DNA from: Myxococcota bacterium
GTDB taxonomy: Bacteria > Myxococcota_A > Polyangia > HGW-17
Direction: 5' to 3'
Assembly: GCA_018821305.1 (NCBI GenBank)
Contig: JAHJMN010000048.1
Span: 1 to 64,000 of the forward strand
DNA length: 64,000 bases
Part shown: one piece after another, positions 1 through 9,621 of the stretch
Layout of the letters: every line of letters starts with the position of its first letter
Position numbering within the stretch: position 1 is the first letter of the stretch
Position numbers and translations under genes: made by a program
Notes under the pieces: generated by a model
Told to the model about the DNA's origin: nothing
Seen by the model: the letters and a program-made list of their open reading frames with translations, nothing else
Databases searched by the model: none

Positions 1-38
1 TAACAAAAACAAGAATAATAAGTATTAGTAAAAATATT

Positions 39-199
39 CAGGGAGTCAGAAACAGGAGCAGAATCAGGATACAGGGTCTTGTTCCTGAAGGTGTATATGC
101 AAATACTGAATTGAAATCGATCTTTATGCCACAAAAACACTTACCGTCAAAGTAAACGCCCTGCTGCTGTCCCTGTTTTCCTGACTTCCTGTTTTCCTG
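39..199. repeat. Palindromic CCTGT/ACAGG-rich element B
   Basis: cagggagtcagaaacaggagcagaatcaggatacaggg opposed by ccctgctgctgtccctgttttcctgacttcctgttttcctg. Confidence 0.5.
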
Positions 200-286
200 T
201 AATTATTATACGATGTTGTATTTATTAATTATTTCTTTCCAAATTTCACTAACCGAGCAGCATTTAGTTAGTTCTGGGACTGTAAT

Positions 287-1006
287 TCATTGCACCTGCA
301 CCAAATCATATACAATTTGAGGAACTTCTGACGCTTTTAGCTTACGTTCCGAGAAAATATGCGAAAGCCAAGTTCTGAATTTACGTCCATAGTCATCCGG
401 AAAGTGCTTCCTGCTCACTTCCATTATAATTGCCGCTCCACCAAGGTCAGACCATGGCCTTATGCCTGTAAATGCGTAACTGCAAACGAGAGCATAACTA
501 TAGAGATCATCCGAGGGAGATTCATGTAATGATTTCAATTGATTTGATGAAGCATAACGAATAACTGTATGAGATGAATCAGAAATCCAGGATTTTGAAA
601 ATTTCCGTACAAGACCGAAATCAATTATCCCAAGGGCTGCATTATTTATTACAATATTGCCAGGCTGTATGTCCCGGTGAATATATCCATCAGCATGAAT
701 GATATCCAGAAACTCGGATACTTTATTGAAATCTTCAGGATTAAACCTGAGGTGCTTTGATGATACTGCAGTCTCAAGATTATCACCCAGTTTCTCTAGA
801 ACTAACCCGGACTTGTAAGTTCCAAGGAAGTTTGGAATTGCTGGATTTCCACTGAATTTTTGATAGATATCCAGTTCAAGGGTTCCAGTCGGAGGTTTTC
901 TATAGATTACACTTCTTCCTTCGAAAATAGCTTCATAGACTTCGCCGTTCAGACTTTCACTTATGCATTTTCCTATTTCAAGCGTCTGAATCTCTAATGA
1001 TTTCAA
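287..1006 (-). CDS. Short Ser/Thr protein kinase-like protein
   Basis: ORF with kinase catalytic loop GYIHRDIQPGNIVI and IIDFGL (DFG) motif; 239 aa, kinase domain only. Confidence 0.75.
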   Translation of the reverse strand: MKSLEIQTLEIGKCISESLNGEVYEAIFEGRSVIYRKPPTGTLELDIYQKFSGNPAIPNFLGTYKSGLVLEKLGDNLETAVSSKHLRFNPEDFNKVSEFLDIIHADGYIHRDIQPGNIVINNAALGIIDFGLVRKFSKSWISDSSHTVIRYASSNQLKSLHESPSDDLYSYALVCSYAFTGIRPWSDLGGAAIIMEVSRKHFPDDYGRKFRTWLSHIFSERKLKASEVPQIVYDLVQVQ

Positions 1007-1009
1007 CCG

Positions 1010-1888
1010 TCAGGTTTCCTTCCAGTTTTTACCCAGTGTTGTACTGGAATAATTAGTTACAGTTTCCTTCCAGACAATATCCGGGCTATCTGACTCCCAG
1101 AAAGCTTTCAATGTTTGAAAGTCCCAGATTTGCTGATCCATCATATTCGAAGGTTTTATATTTGAAAGAGATTTTATCAGGTGATTTCCAGTATCAGGAA
1201 ATTTGCTTTCGATGCTGTTTATGAGGTTTTTCATGGCCAGCCTCTGTCCCGAAGCTAGAAATTCAATACCGGGACAGTTGCATCCCGTGACGACAGGAGC
1301 CCCAAGTAATTTTGTATATTCTGCTATTTCCATTTCTCGCACATACAGCATCGGTCGTATAAGCCTGTTTCTCTTATCATCGGATACCAGAACCGGAGGC
1401 ATACTTTGGACTTTTCCTGTAAAAAATATATTCATTAAAAGTGTCTCTACTGCATCATCGCCATGATGAGCCAAAGCTAGGACCGACTTACAATTAAATG
1501 CGTAATCGTAGAGAATTCCTCTCCTGAAGCGTGAACATGCGCTGCAGGGCTGTTTGTCAGGTTCAACTACTGACTGAACCGTTTCCCTGATGTTTGTTGG
1601 AAGAATCTCATAATCAATATTGAATTGTCCCATAAAATCATGCAGTTTACTTTTAGCATCATCAGTCAGTCCCGTGTCTAATGTAACACTTTTAAACTGA
1701 AACCGAAATGGGGCTCTTTCCATAAGTTTTTGCAACAGGACAGCCAGTCCTAGAGAATCTTTGCCCCCACTGACGCCAAGAACGATATTATCCCCTGGTC
1801 TGACGAGATTATATTCCCGGTTTAAATGACCTATTTTTCTCAGAATACGTTTCTCGAGTTTTTTAAATCCATGGGGAAACACTGTCAT
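1010..1888 (-). CDS. PP-loop ATPase of the TtcA/TilS family (tRNA thiolation-type)
   Basis: PP-loop LGVSGGKDSLGLAVLL, CSAC motif followed by RRGILYDYA, and LAHHGDDAVETLLMN, typical of TtcA. Confidence 0.85.
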   Translation of the reverse strand: MTVFPHGFKKLEKRILRKIGHLNREYNLVRPGDNIVLGVSGGKDSLGLAVLLQKLMERAPFRFQFKSVTLDTGLTDDAKSKLHDFMGQFNIDYEILPTNIRETVQSVVEPDKQPCSACSRFRRGILYDYAFNCKSVLALAHHGDDAVETLLMNIFFTGKVQSMPPVLVSDDKRNRLIRPMLYVREMEIAEYTKLLGAPVVTGCNCPGIEFLASGQRLAMKNLINSIESKFPDTGNHLIKSLSNIKPSNMMDQQIWDFQTLKAFWESDSPDIVWKETVTNYSSTTLGKNWKET

Positions 1889-3471
1889 CCGAACACCATA
1901 ATAATTATCTGTGCAAAAAAAACGGGAGCCATTATACCCATTGGATATATTGATGCATAAGTTACTGTACTGTCATCATTTTTCATCTGAGCATTTGATA
2001 ATTCCAGGGCTGGAGTACATGCTATTGATCCTGCAACTATGGCCATTGTTTCAACAATATTTCTCTTCATAATTTTTCTTGCAATAAATGCAGCCAGGCT
2101 CAGAGCCGTTGTGATCATTAAAATTCCGGTGACTATAAGCACAAGCCCTTTTATTGAAGCAAGCCCATCAATCAGACCAACACCGCTCATTGTCCCAAGT
2201 GCAGCCATGAAAAGCATGAGACCAAGCCTTTTAAGAACATGATTGGCTTGAGCTGAAACAGTAAAAACGATTGGACCAAGGTTTCCAATCCTACCTGCAA
2301 CCATGCCAGTGAGGAGAACACCTGCGGAAAAACCAACTTTCATGGGACCAATTTTAATAAGTCCAATCAACGCACCAATTGCAAGCCCAAGTGCAACCGG
2401 GTAAAGTTCCTGTTTTGTAAAAGTCTGAAGATTATTGCCAAGAATCTTCTCTAACTCAGATATCATTTGTTTTTTAACAACAGCAGTAATTCGATCCCCA
2501 TAAACCAGTTTCGTATTTTTTGTAACAGGGATATCTACCTCTCCCCTTCTAATTCTGGTCACCGTTGCGCCATATCGCTCTTGCAAGTGTAGCTCTGACA
2601 GCCGCTTACCTACGATGGATTTATTGGTTACAAGATATCTTCGGTCCACAAGAATTGATGTGCGTTCCTTCCATGGAATCTTCTTGCTCCATTGTTCCCC
2701 AAGAACCGTTTCAAGGTGGGCCAGAGCTGCTGGCTGGCCGATTGCTTCGAGAATATCATTCTGCAATAATACTGTATTATGCTCGGGTACTACGGTTTTC
2801 CCGTTTCGGAAAATTCTCGCGATAGTAACACCTACCAGTCCCGGCAGATTCAACTCAGAAAGTTCTTTCCCTGCTACTCCGGGATTTACCGCTTTAAAAC
2901 ATCTTGTCTCTGGGGCTGGATTTTGAGAATGCTGATAGTCCTCATAATCTTTGACCTCTTTATCGATATTTATCCGCATAATTTTGGGTAAAAAAGCGAT
3001 GAAAATCATCGCACCTGCAAAGGCAAAAGGATAGACGGCACCGAAGTTTCGCGATATTTCAGATGAACCGCTGGAACCGAAGTGATTCAGCAGTGGTGCT
3101 AGAGACAAAGCATTATTATATATACCCGAAAAAAGCCCCCCTGATTCTCTGGGACTGAACCCTGAAAAGTGACCGATTATAAATGTAACAATCCCGACAA
3201 AAAAGGTCATTATCAAAGCAATAAAGGATAGTTTTATCCCATCTTTTTTAAAATTCTCAATAAATCCCGGCCCAATTTGTAAAGCGATTCCATAAATGAA
3301 CAAAGCGAGCCCGAATTCCATTATTATCGGATTTATAACATGACCATAGTGTCCAAAAATCATGCCAACTATCAATATTCCAAGACTTTCGAGGTAAAAG
3401 CCCTTTATTGGAATACTTCCAAGAAGACTACCTGTCGATAGAACTAACAATAATATAAGTATCTGTGACAC
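1885..3471 (-). CDS. AspT/YidE-type putative transporter with RCK_C (TrkA-C) domains
   Basis: Hydrophobic N- and C-terminal halves flanking two soluble TrkA-C-like segments (GKELSELNLP..., GKRLSELHLQERYGATVTRIRRG); 4 bp start/stop overlap with the TtcA-like gene. Confidence 0.8.
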   Translation of the reverse strand: MSQILILLLVLSTGSLLGSIPIKGFYLESLGILIVGMIFGHYGHVINPIIMEFGLALFIYGIALQIGPGFIENFKKDGIKLSFIALIMTFFVGIVTFIIGHFSGFSPRESGGLFSGIYNNALSLAPLLNHFGSSGSSEISRNFGAVYPFAFAGAMIFIAFLPKIMRINIDKEVKDYEDYQHSQNPAPETRCFKAVNPGVAGKELSELNLPGLVGVTIARIFRNGKTVVPEHNTVLLQNDILEAIGQPAALAHLETVLGEQWSKKIPWKERTSILVDRRYLVTNKSIVGKRLSELHLQERYGATVTRIRRGEVDIPVTKNTKLVYGDRITAVVKKQMISELEKILGNNLQTFTKQELYPVALGLAIGALIGLIKIGPMKVGFSAGVLLTGMVAGRIGNLGPIVFTVSAQANHVLKRLGLMLFMAALGTMSGVGLIDGLASIKGLVLIVTGILMITTALSLAAFIARKIMKRNIVETMAIVAGSIACTPALELSNAQMKNDDSTVTYASIYPMGIMAPVFFAQIIIMVFG

Positions 3472-3654
3472 GAAATTCCTTTTTTTACATTAAAAGTAGA
3501 AAACAAAATCTCTTTAAAAGGAAAGTTTATTCCCTTTACTAACTTTCTACGGGGGATAAAGTGACCAATTGTTTTGATTTGTCAAGTCAATTTCGATTTT
3601 CCCAATTTGAATCGTATATTTTTTAGACTATGAAAATATTTTTTTCTTATAAAT

Positions 3655-5382
3655 TCATAGACTAAGGAGCTTCTTTAGAGGCATATCAGCGGGTGATAGC
3701 AAAAGTTTTCCGTTTTTGACAGGAAGGTATCTGCAGAAAATGGACCCAGAAGGAATAACAATAATCTTAGTAATAATATTCATATTTTTAAGAACTGATT
3801 TATCTGCTTTTACCGGACGACGTAGGCCATTATTAAATTCTACCCACAATTCGCCAGTACTTAGAACGCTGTTTTCCTGACGAAAAAAGTCTGAGAGCAG
3901 AGACCATGGACCACTGAGTTCAGAAGGCATTGATAAATATTTTCCCAGATAAAATACTGCGAGTGAAAGCCATGCTTCGCGAATTGAGGGGGTCTTTCCT
4001 TTAATAGAGAGCCGGAATAGTTTTTTTATTTCATCAACTGTAACATTTTTAGATGGTGTCTTGAACGCTGAAAGCATTCCTGCTTTGGCTATTGTAAGAA
4101 GGCGTATGGAATCGCCTGAAAAGTTTACCAGCCCAGCAAGCTCAGAAAGCCTGCCTTTAAGCCAGGGCGAATTATTTATTTTTAGATTCTCAAAAATCCC
4201 AAGCTCTCTGCCATGAATATTTTTTAGATATTTAACGAGGGACTTTTCCATTAAGATACGTGAAAATCGTTGATTGAAAGATTCCAGAAAGCTGTCATTG
4301 CTATAATTATTTCCATCGGTAATGGCTAAGCCTGGTTTCGCAGTTCCAGATTTCAGCCTCAGAATCATATCTTTAACAATTGTTTCAAGATTTTTTGAAG
4401 AGCAGAAATCCGAAGCGCAACCAATACTTAAAACATGTCCAGTGTTGTTCAGAAGAACGAGACCTATTCTGTAATTTTCAGACTGCCCTATGATACCTTC
4501 GCCTCCGGAGATTTTTATTTTTGAAGAATTTGTTAATTTTGAAGAAAGTATCATATAAATGCTTTCAGCCTGTTTTTGCATTACGGACCACACACGCCAA
4601 TTGAGTGCTGCTCCATTATCAAAAACAAGTTCCCATGAGCTTGATTCCGGAGTGGATGCTTTTTCTCGAATCATAGGAAATGATTGAGTTTTCAATAAGC
4701 GTTTGATATATACAGGGTTAATTAAATTACCTGCATCTATATATAAAGACGATGTATTCAGAATCTCATGAGTGGCTTTGTAATAAATTACTGATGAGTC
4801 CCCTGAAACATTTTCCCATGAAACCATATCAAGAGCTCTGATACGGTTATCCGCCATTCCAGACTTCCTCAATAATATAGTATTCTCATACTGTGAGAAT
4901 CCCTGAGTCCAAGTTGAGTTAATTGTAGTATTACCCCAGGTATCACTACTGGAATGATAAAATCCCGGCATAGCCGCGACGATCTGGACTCTTGTCAATT
5001 TAAGTGATGGAGACCATGGAGGGAAGGAAGTCAGGGCTGGAACTTCAAATTTTCCCGCAGAATCAGTTCGTACTGTTGATTTAATAATGCGGAAGTGATT
5101 GTTATCTTTCGTAAAGAAATAATTTACCTGAACTTTAACTCCAGACAGAGGCTTTTTAGTATCCGCATCCAGAATTGTTCCAGTAAAAGGCCCATTAATA
5201 GACCCGGGACGGACACTATCTGGTGATTTTCTAAAAATCTGTTTACCATACGGACCTGAATACTCCCATGGTTTCTGAACATCCGCAGCACATCCCATTG
5301 ATAAAACAAGCGGTAAACTGATTAATAATGAAAAGTTTTTAATAATATATCTGAAAATATTTGACCACATAGCCTGAAACAT
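3655..5382 (-). CDS. Putative lipoprotein with carboxypeptidase regulatory-like (CarboxypepD_reg) segment
   Basis: Signal-like N-terminus with Cys (LVLSMGCAADV); GTILDADTKKPLSGVKVQVNY matches a CarboxypepD_reg pattern. Confidence 0.6.
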   Translation of the reverse strand: MFQAMWSNIFRYIIKNFSLLISLPLVLSMGCAADVQKPWEYSGPYGKQIFRKSPDSVRPGSINGPFTGTILDADTKKPLSGVKVQVNYFFTKDNNHFRIIKSTVRTDSAGKFEVPALTSFPPWSPSLKLTRVQIVAAMPGFYHSSSDTWGNTTINSTWTQGFSQYENTILLRKSGMADNRIRALDMVSWENVSGDSSVIYYKATHEILNTSSLYIDAGNLINPVYIKRLLKTQSFPMIREKASTPESSSWELVFDNGAALNWRVWSVMQKQAESIYMILSSKLTNSSKIKISGGEGIIGQSENYRIGLVLLNNTGHVLSIGCASDFCSSKNLETIVKDMILRLKSGTAKPGLAITDGNNYSNDSFLESFNQRFSRILMEKSLVKYLKNIHGRELGIFENLKINNSPWLKGRLSELAGLVNFSGDSIRLLTIAKAGMLSAFKTPSKNVTVDEIKKLFRLSIKGKTPSIREAWLSLAVFYLGKYLSMPSELSGPWSLLSDFFRQENSVLSTGELWVEFNNGLRRPVKADKSVLKNMNIITKIIVIPSGSIFCRYLPVKNGKLLLSPADMPLKKLLSL

Positions 5383-5453
5383 CTATCTTATATCTCCGGT
5401 AATGTAAATATATTTGTTACCAGCAACTGCTGTCACAATGCGCAGGTTATACC

Positions 5454-6593
5454 ATGAAATGTCCCAATTGCGGTACCGAGATTGTTCACGACTCCATTTT
5501 TTGTATGGAATGTGGTTATAAAATATTTGAAGCCCTTCACGGTGGAACAGTTCCAGTTCAAACGCCACCTGCTGCGAGTCCGCCTCCGGTGGAAGGTCAT
5601 ACAGTTTACTGTCCTATGTGCGGACTTGACAACAAGTCGACTGAATCGCACTGCCGCATGTGTGGGAGTAGTCTGCACCTGGAAGAAACCATTCAGTGCG
5701 AACGCTGTGGCAGTATGGTTAATTCAAAAAACAGTTTTTGCCCAGGATGTGGCGGTCGGCTCTCCAGTGGGAGAATTCCAACACCCCCAGGCGGTCTTCC
5801 AGCGGTAACTGCCCAACCTGCCTCACCGCCCGTTGCACAAAAATCTGTGTCCCCAAATGTAACCGCACCACCCCCGCCGGAGCGTCGTGTTCAAGTTGCC
5901 GGGGTTCCAGTTGATGCACCCAAGCCGGTGAGCGAGGAAACAATTTACCCCCATCAGGCAAGGCAAGGACAGTCACCCTTGAGGCAGATCAAAGTAATCT
6001 CAGGGGGAAGAGTTGGCGAAAAATATGATTTTTCGGATAATTTTACAATTGGAAGAACTTCCGGTGATCTTAAAATTCCCGGTGACGAATCTCTTGATAT
6101 CAGACATGTAATTATTAATGCCACATCCCGTGGAATCAAAATCAGGGATCCAGGAACTGTTAACGGTATTTATATTAAGCTTGCCGGCATGACGGAAATA
6201 TTTGATATGAAATATTTCTATGTCGGACCTCTACTTTTTATTTATGAGAACATCAATCCTAGAGAGTGGTCTCTGAACAGCATATGGGAGCGCGGTACCA
6301 GACTCGTTGGAACAACAAGATCCATGTCACCATGGGGGCGCCTTAGAATGATTTCTCCCGTGGGAATCACTGCGGGTATTTACCTGCTCTGGAATGATTC
6401 CGAAATGATTGGAAATTGTTTTGTTCCTCCCCCAGATGGGAACGATCATATCTGCCGCATTTCTCATCGCCGGAATCAGGTTTTTCTTGAATCTATTGAA
6501 GGGGATATCTATGTTAAAATAGATGATGAAATAGATTTGACTTTACCAGTACAATTTAGAGCTGGAGGACAGGTTTTTGAAATATCAGGATAA
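5454..6593 (+). CDS. Zinc-ribbon / FHA-domain protein
   Basis: Three CPxCG-type ribbons (CPNCGTE..CMECGY; CPMCGLD..CRMCGS; CERCGS..CPGCGG), Pro-rich linker, FHA-like IGRTSGDLKIPG...RHVIIN...NGIYI. Confidence 0.8.
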   Translation: MKCPNCGTEIVHDSIFCMECGYKIFEALHGGTVPVQTPPAASPPPVEGHTVYCPMCGLDNKSTESHCRMCGSSLHLEETIQCERCGSMVNSKNSFCPGCGGRLSSGRIPTPPGGLPAVTAQPASPPVAQKSVSPNVTAPPPPERRVQVAGVPVDAPKPVSEETIYPHQARQGQSPLRQIKVISGGRVGEKYDFSDNFTIGRTSGDLKIPGDESLDIRHVIINATSRGIKIRDPGTVNGIYIKLAGMTEIFDMKYFYVGPLLFIYENINPREWSLNSIWERGTRLVGTTRSMSPWGRLRMISPVGITAGIYLLWNDSEMIGNCFVPPPDGNDHICRISHRRNQVFLESIEGDIYVKIDDEIDLTLPVQFRAGGQVFEISG

Positions 6594-7092
6594 TCCGAGT
6601 AATGGAAAAACAAATTCCTCAGAAAGAAAGCTTCAATTACTGAAAGCTGACCATAATCTCGAAATTTTTCTCGAAATATGGTCAAGAACTCAACAATTGG
6701 CAATGGTTGTTTCTTTTATTGGGCTTTTTCTGGCAGCAGCTATTGGCGCTGCAGGTTATCTGCTTAGTTCAGGACTTGCAAGGATGCTCCACCTGAGCGG
6801 AGCCATGGGCTGTCTTATGGGAAGTGCAATTGGAATAAACGTTCTTGATCGACTTAGCAAAAAAGCCCGGATTCCCTGGTTTGGAATCCTCATTTTTCTT
6901 GGCACCGTTATTGCTGGCCTGCTTGCAACTCACATGAAAGCTAAGGAATTTGGTGTAAATATTCTCTGGCCGCCTCTTGTAGGAGCTGCCTTCAGTTCTG
7001 TCATGACAGGAATCGTATGGAGACTCCGCGCTTCTCTTTTGGAATATGAAAGATATCGAGCACTTCTTGAACAGGCCAAAAATCAACTGTGA
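6577..7092 (+). CDS. Putative membrane protein
   Basis: ORF overlapping the FHA gene by 17 bp; several hydrophobic segments. Confidence 0.6.
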   Translation: MKYQDNPSNGKTNSSERKLQLLKADHNLEIFLEIWSRTQQLAMVVSFIGLFLAAAIGAAGYLLSSGLARMLHLSGAMGCLMGSAIGINVLDRLSKKARIPWFGILIFLGTVIAGLLATHMKAKEFGVNILWPPLVGAAFSSVMTGIVWRLRASLLEYERYRALLEQAKNQL

Positions 7093-7101
7093 ACGAAAAA
7101 A

Positions 7102-7806
7102 CTAATCCAACAAATTACCAATAATTTCTTCAGTATCCTGCTTCCAGAATTTATTAGCTCTTGGATTTGCAGGTGATGGATGTGGAATTTTCAATATCCT
7201 GCAATCACTGTCAGTGATGAGCCGACTAGCACATTCTGCCGCAAAATTGCCTATACCTATTACAACCTCAGGATTGAGCATCCTGATAGTGTTTTTGAAA
7301 AGGTCATCACAAACTTCATATAGTTCCCGCTGCTCAGATTTCTTTAACTTGTCCGGTGTAATATTGCTACCTCTTTCAGTAAGAAATGCCAGAGGACAGT
7401 AATTTGCAACAAAGACCTTTCCTGCCATGTTTTCAGAACAATCAAATTTCTCTTGAAAAAAGCCCCACAACCGCCTGCCGCTGACTTCGGAACGTCGACA
7501 ATTAAAACCTTCGATTTTTCGAACAGGGTGCTGTGCTGCTGGTTCATCTGTCATGTCGGAAATTTTCAAAAAATCCTTAACAGCAGTAACTTCGCCAAAT
7601 GGAATTCCTGTCTGAACCATTCCGAATGGACCAGGATTCATGCCCAGGAAAACAAGCCTGGTTTCACCACTTCCAAATTTGTCCAGATATTGTTCATAAT
7701 TTTTCATAGCATAAACAAGCGGATTGTACACATGGAACACAGGCTGAGAAAATTCAATATTATCGAGTCTTTTAACAACATCGGAGTGAATTTCATTCCA
7801 GTTCAT
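7102..7806 (-). CDS. SMUG1-type single-strand-selective uracil-DNA glycosylase
   Basis: FLGMNPGPFGMVQTGIPFGEV and IPHPSPANPRANK match the characteristic SMUG1 motifs. Confidence 0.88.
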   Translation of the reverse strand: MNWNEIHSDVVKRLDNIEFSQPVFHVYNPLVYAMKNYEQYLDKFGSGETRLVFLGMNPGPFGMVQTGIPFGEVTAVKDFLKISDMTDEPAAQHPVRKIEGFNCRRSEVSGRRLWGFFQEKFDCSENMAGKVFVANYCPLAFLTERGSNITPDKLKKSEQRELYEVCDDLFKNTIRMLNPEVVIGIGNFAAECASRLITDSDCRILKIPHPSPANPRANKFWKQDTEEIIGNLLD

Positions 7807-7873
7807 CTTTTTACCTCATTTATTGTTTGCATTCTTGCAATCAACTTTTTATATTGTAATCCGGAGAGGAACA

Positions 7874-8494
7874 ATGCAATTCAACGATAAACGCTCAATG
7901 GAACATATCAGACAACAACTGGTTTTTCTATCAGTTTCCCTTTCTATCCGAGAGCACACAATGACACTCGCTGCTGAAACATTAATAATAATAGAAGAAC
8001 TTGATGCCATCGAATCAAAAAGATTTACTTTTCAGGAAGAAGCGACGGGAGCTCTTGCTCTTCTTCATGCTTCGGTAACAGATCTTCAACTTGTGGTTGC
8101 TTCCCTGGCAAGTCACGCATCAATGCTCGACAGATTAAACCCAACTCTTGGCCTCAGGACAAAGTTATTTCCTGACGGGTCCAGCTATATCATTAGAAAA
8201 TCTGGAACAGGCATTGCTAGTGTGCTGGATGATCTGAACCGTATTGTTAATATCTTAGACGTTCATAGAAATTTAGTGGGAACTCAAGACTTAAAAGGCC
8301 GTCTTGAGAATAGTATTGATACTGTAAAAGCACGACTTGATGAATATATAATGCTTAATGAGAGAGTTGACATAGTCTTGAAAGACATTGATATGTTTCG
8401 CAAACGAACCGGTGACTATTTTTATGAAATGGAAAAATCGCTGAAGAAAATCTATGGAGAAAATAAAAAAATTATTAACTCACATTTTTTGTAA
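7874..8494 (+). CDS. Hypothetical protein
   Basis: Internal ATG at 7874 preceded by ggagaggaac is a better start than the ORF-track start at 7823; likely helical. Confidence 0.55.
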   Translation: MQFNDKRSMEHIRQQLVFLSVSLSIREHTMTLAAETLIIIEELDAIESKRFTFQEEATGALALLHASVTDLQLVVASLASHASMLDRLNPTLGLRTKLFPDGSSYIIRKSGTGIASVLDDLNRIVNILDVHRNLVGTQDLKGRLENSIDTVKARLDEYIMLNERVDIVLKDIDMFRKRTGDYFYEMEKSLKKIYGENKKIINSHFL

Positions 8495-8645
8495 ATCTAA
8501 CCAGTGACTGGTTGTTCTCAAATGCCTGCTTCTGCCCTGAGACTACCTGAAAGCCTGAAAAAAATCAGTCAACATTAGAATGATCAGTGGCGATAAAGAC
8601 AGGAAACACAAAATCAGAAAACTGGATACTCTATTCTCATCAAAA

Positions 8646-9452
8646 CTATTTCTTTTTGAGTCTGGAATTGGAGCGACGTCTCAATCCCACAACCTTCCAT
8701 ACCTTCTTAATAGATGGTTTGGCATATCTGGAATTACTCTTCACCCATTTTCGGCCAAAATACTGCGGTTCTAAAAGTGCAGTTCGATTCGGATACTCTT
8801 TTTTATCTGCTGGAGTGAATACACTCAAATGAAAATGATCAAGATGTTCCCTGTCAGAGTCAGGTGTTAAAATGCTGGAGAAGTAATGTGTTCCCGCCAG
8901 ATCACAGGCAAGTTGTCTCAGTAACCTGGCACCGCGATTTTTTGCATGACCTTCGCAAGTAGGACCTTTGCCAAGTTTGCGCTGATAGTCATAACTTACA
9001 TTATACGTTTTGCCATCCTTGGTTTTTATTCCATAAATATCAACAGCCAGACCAGTTGAATGATGACTCAGAACCGATGAGTTTTTGACGTACCGATAAG
9101 AATAGAACTTTCCGACAATTACGGTATCAATTTCACCATTTACGGAAAAAATAGGAGCTACCCGGTGCAAAGCAACAGCAGTTCTACAATCCATGATTGG
9201 TCGAGCTTTCTTTTTGCCGTTCATATATTGGATATTTCGTATTTTTCCATCAAGTATAGTTACCGGAGTTTTTATTGTTGAATACCAAGGGCCTGATTTA
9301 AAGTTAACACCAAGGCGACGAAGTTCTGCGAGGCACTTTTTATCGGGTTTGCGCTGTTTTTTTGATAATATTTTATTCTGAGCTGCTACCGTGGAAGGAA
9401 AAGTAAAAAGAAATAAAAGTAAGGACGTGGTAGAAAATATAATCGTTTTCAT
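8646..9452 (-). CDS. Secreted extensin-like_C domain protein (peptidase M15-like fold)
   Basis: Signal peptide; CLAELRRLGVNFK...MDCRTAVALHR...SHHSTGLAVDIYGI, typical extensin-like C domain pattern. Confidence 0.7.
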   Translation of the reverse strand: MKTIIFSTTSLLLFLFTFPSTVAAQNKILSKKQRKPDKKCLAELRRLGVNFKSGPWYSTIKTPVTILDGKIRNIQYMNGKKKARPIMDCRTAVALHRVAPIFSVNGEIDTVIVGKFYSYRYVKNSSVLSHHSTGLAVDIYGIKTKDGKTYNVSYDYQRKLGKGPTCEGHAKNRGARLLRQLACDLAGTHYFSSILTPDSDREHLDHFHLSVFTPADKKEYPNRTALLEPQYFGRKWVKSNSRYAKPSIKKVWKVVGLRRRSNSRLKKK

Positions 9453-9621
9453 GGCAATCTTATACGCAATTATGGGTTATTGATTCAAGTATTTTTCACA
9501 TGACCTTAAGTTTTAAAAAAAAAAGGTGTTCAACTATCGGATTATAGTAAACTTTTTTTCCACAGAAAAATTCCCTTGTTTATACTATTACTTTTTGAAA
9601 TAAAAAAAACGGAGAAATATC

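Noticed and set aside
8499-8513. AACCAGTGACTGGTT as a terminator
   Set aside because: Only a 6-bp stem and no real T-run after it.
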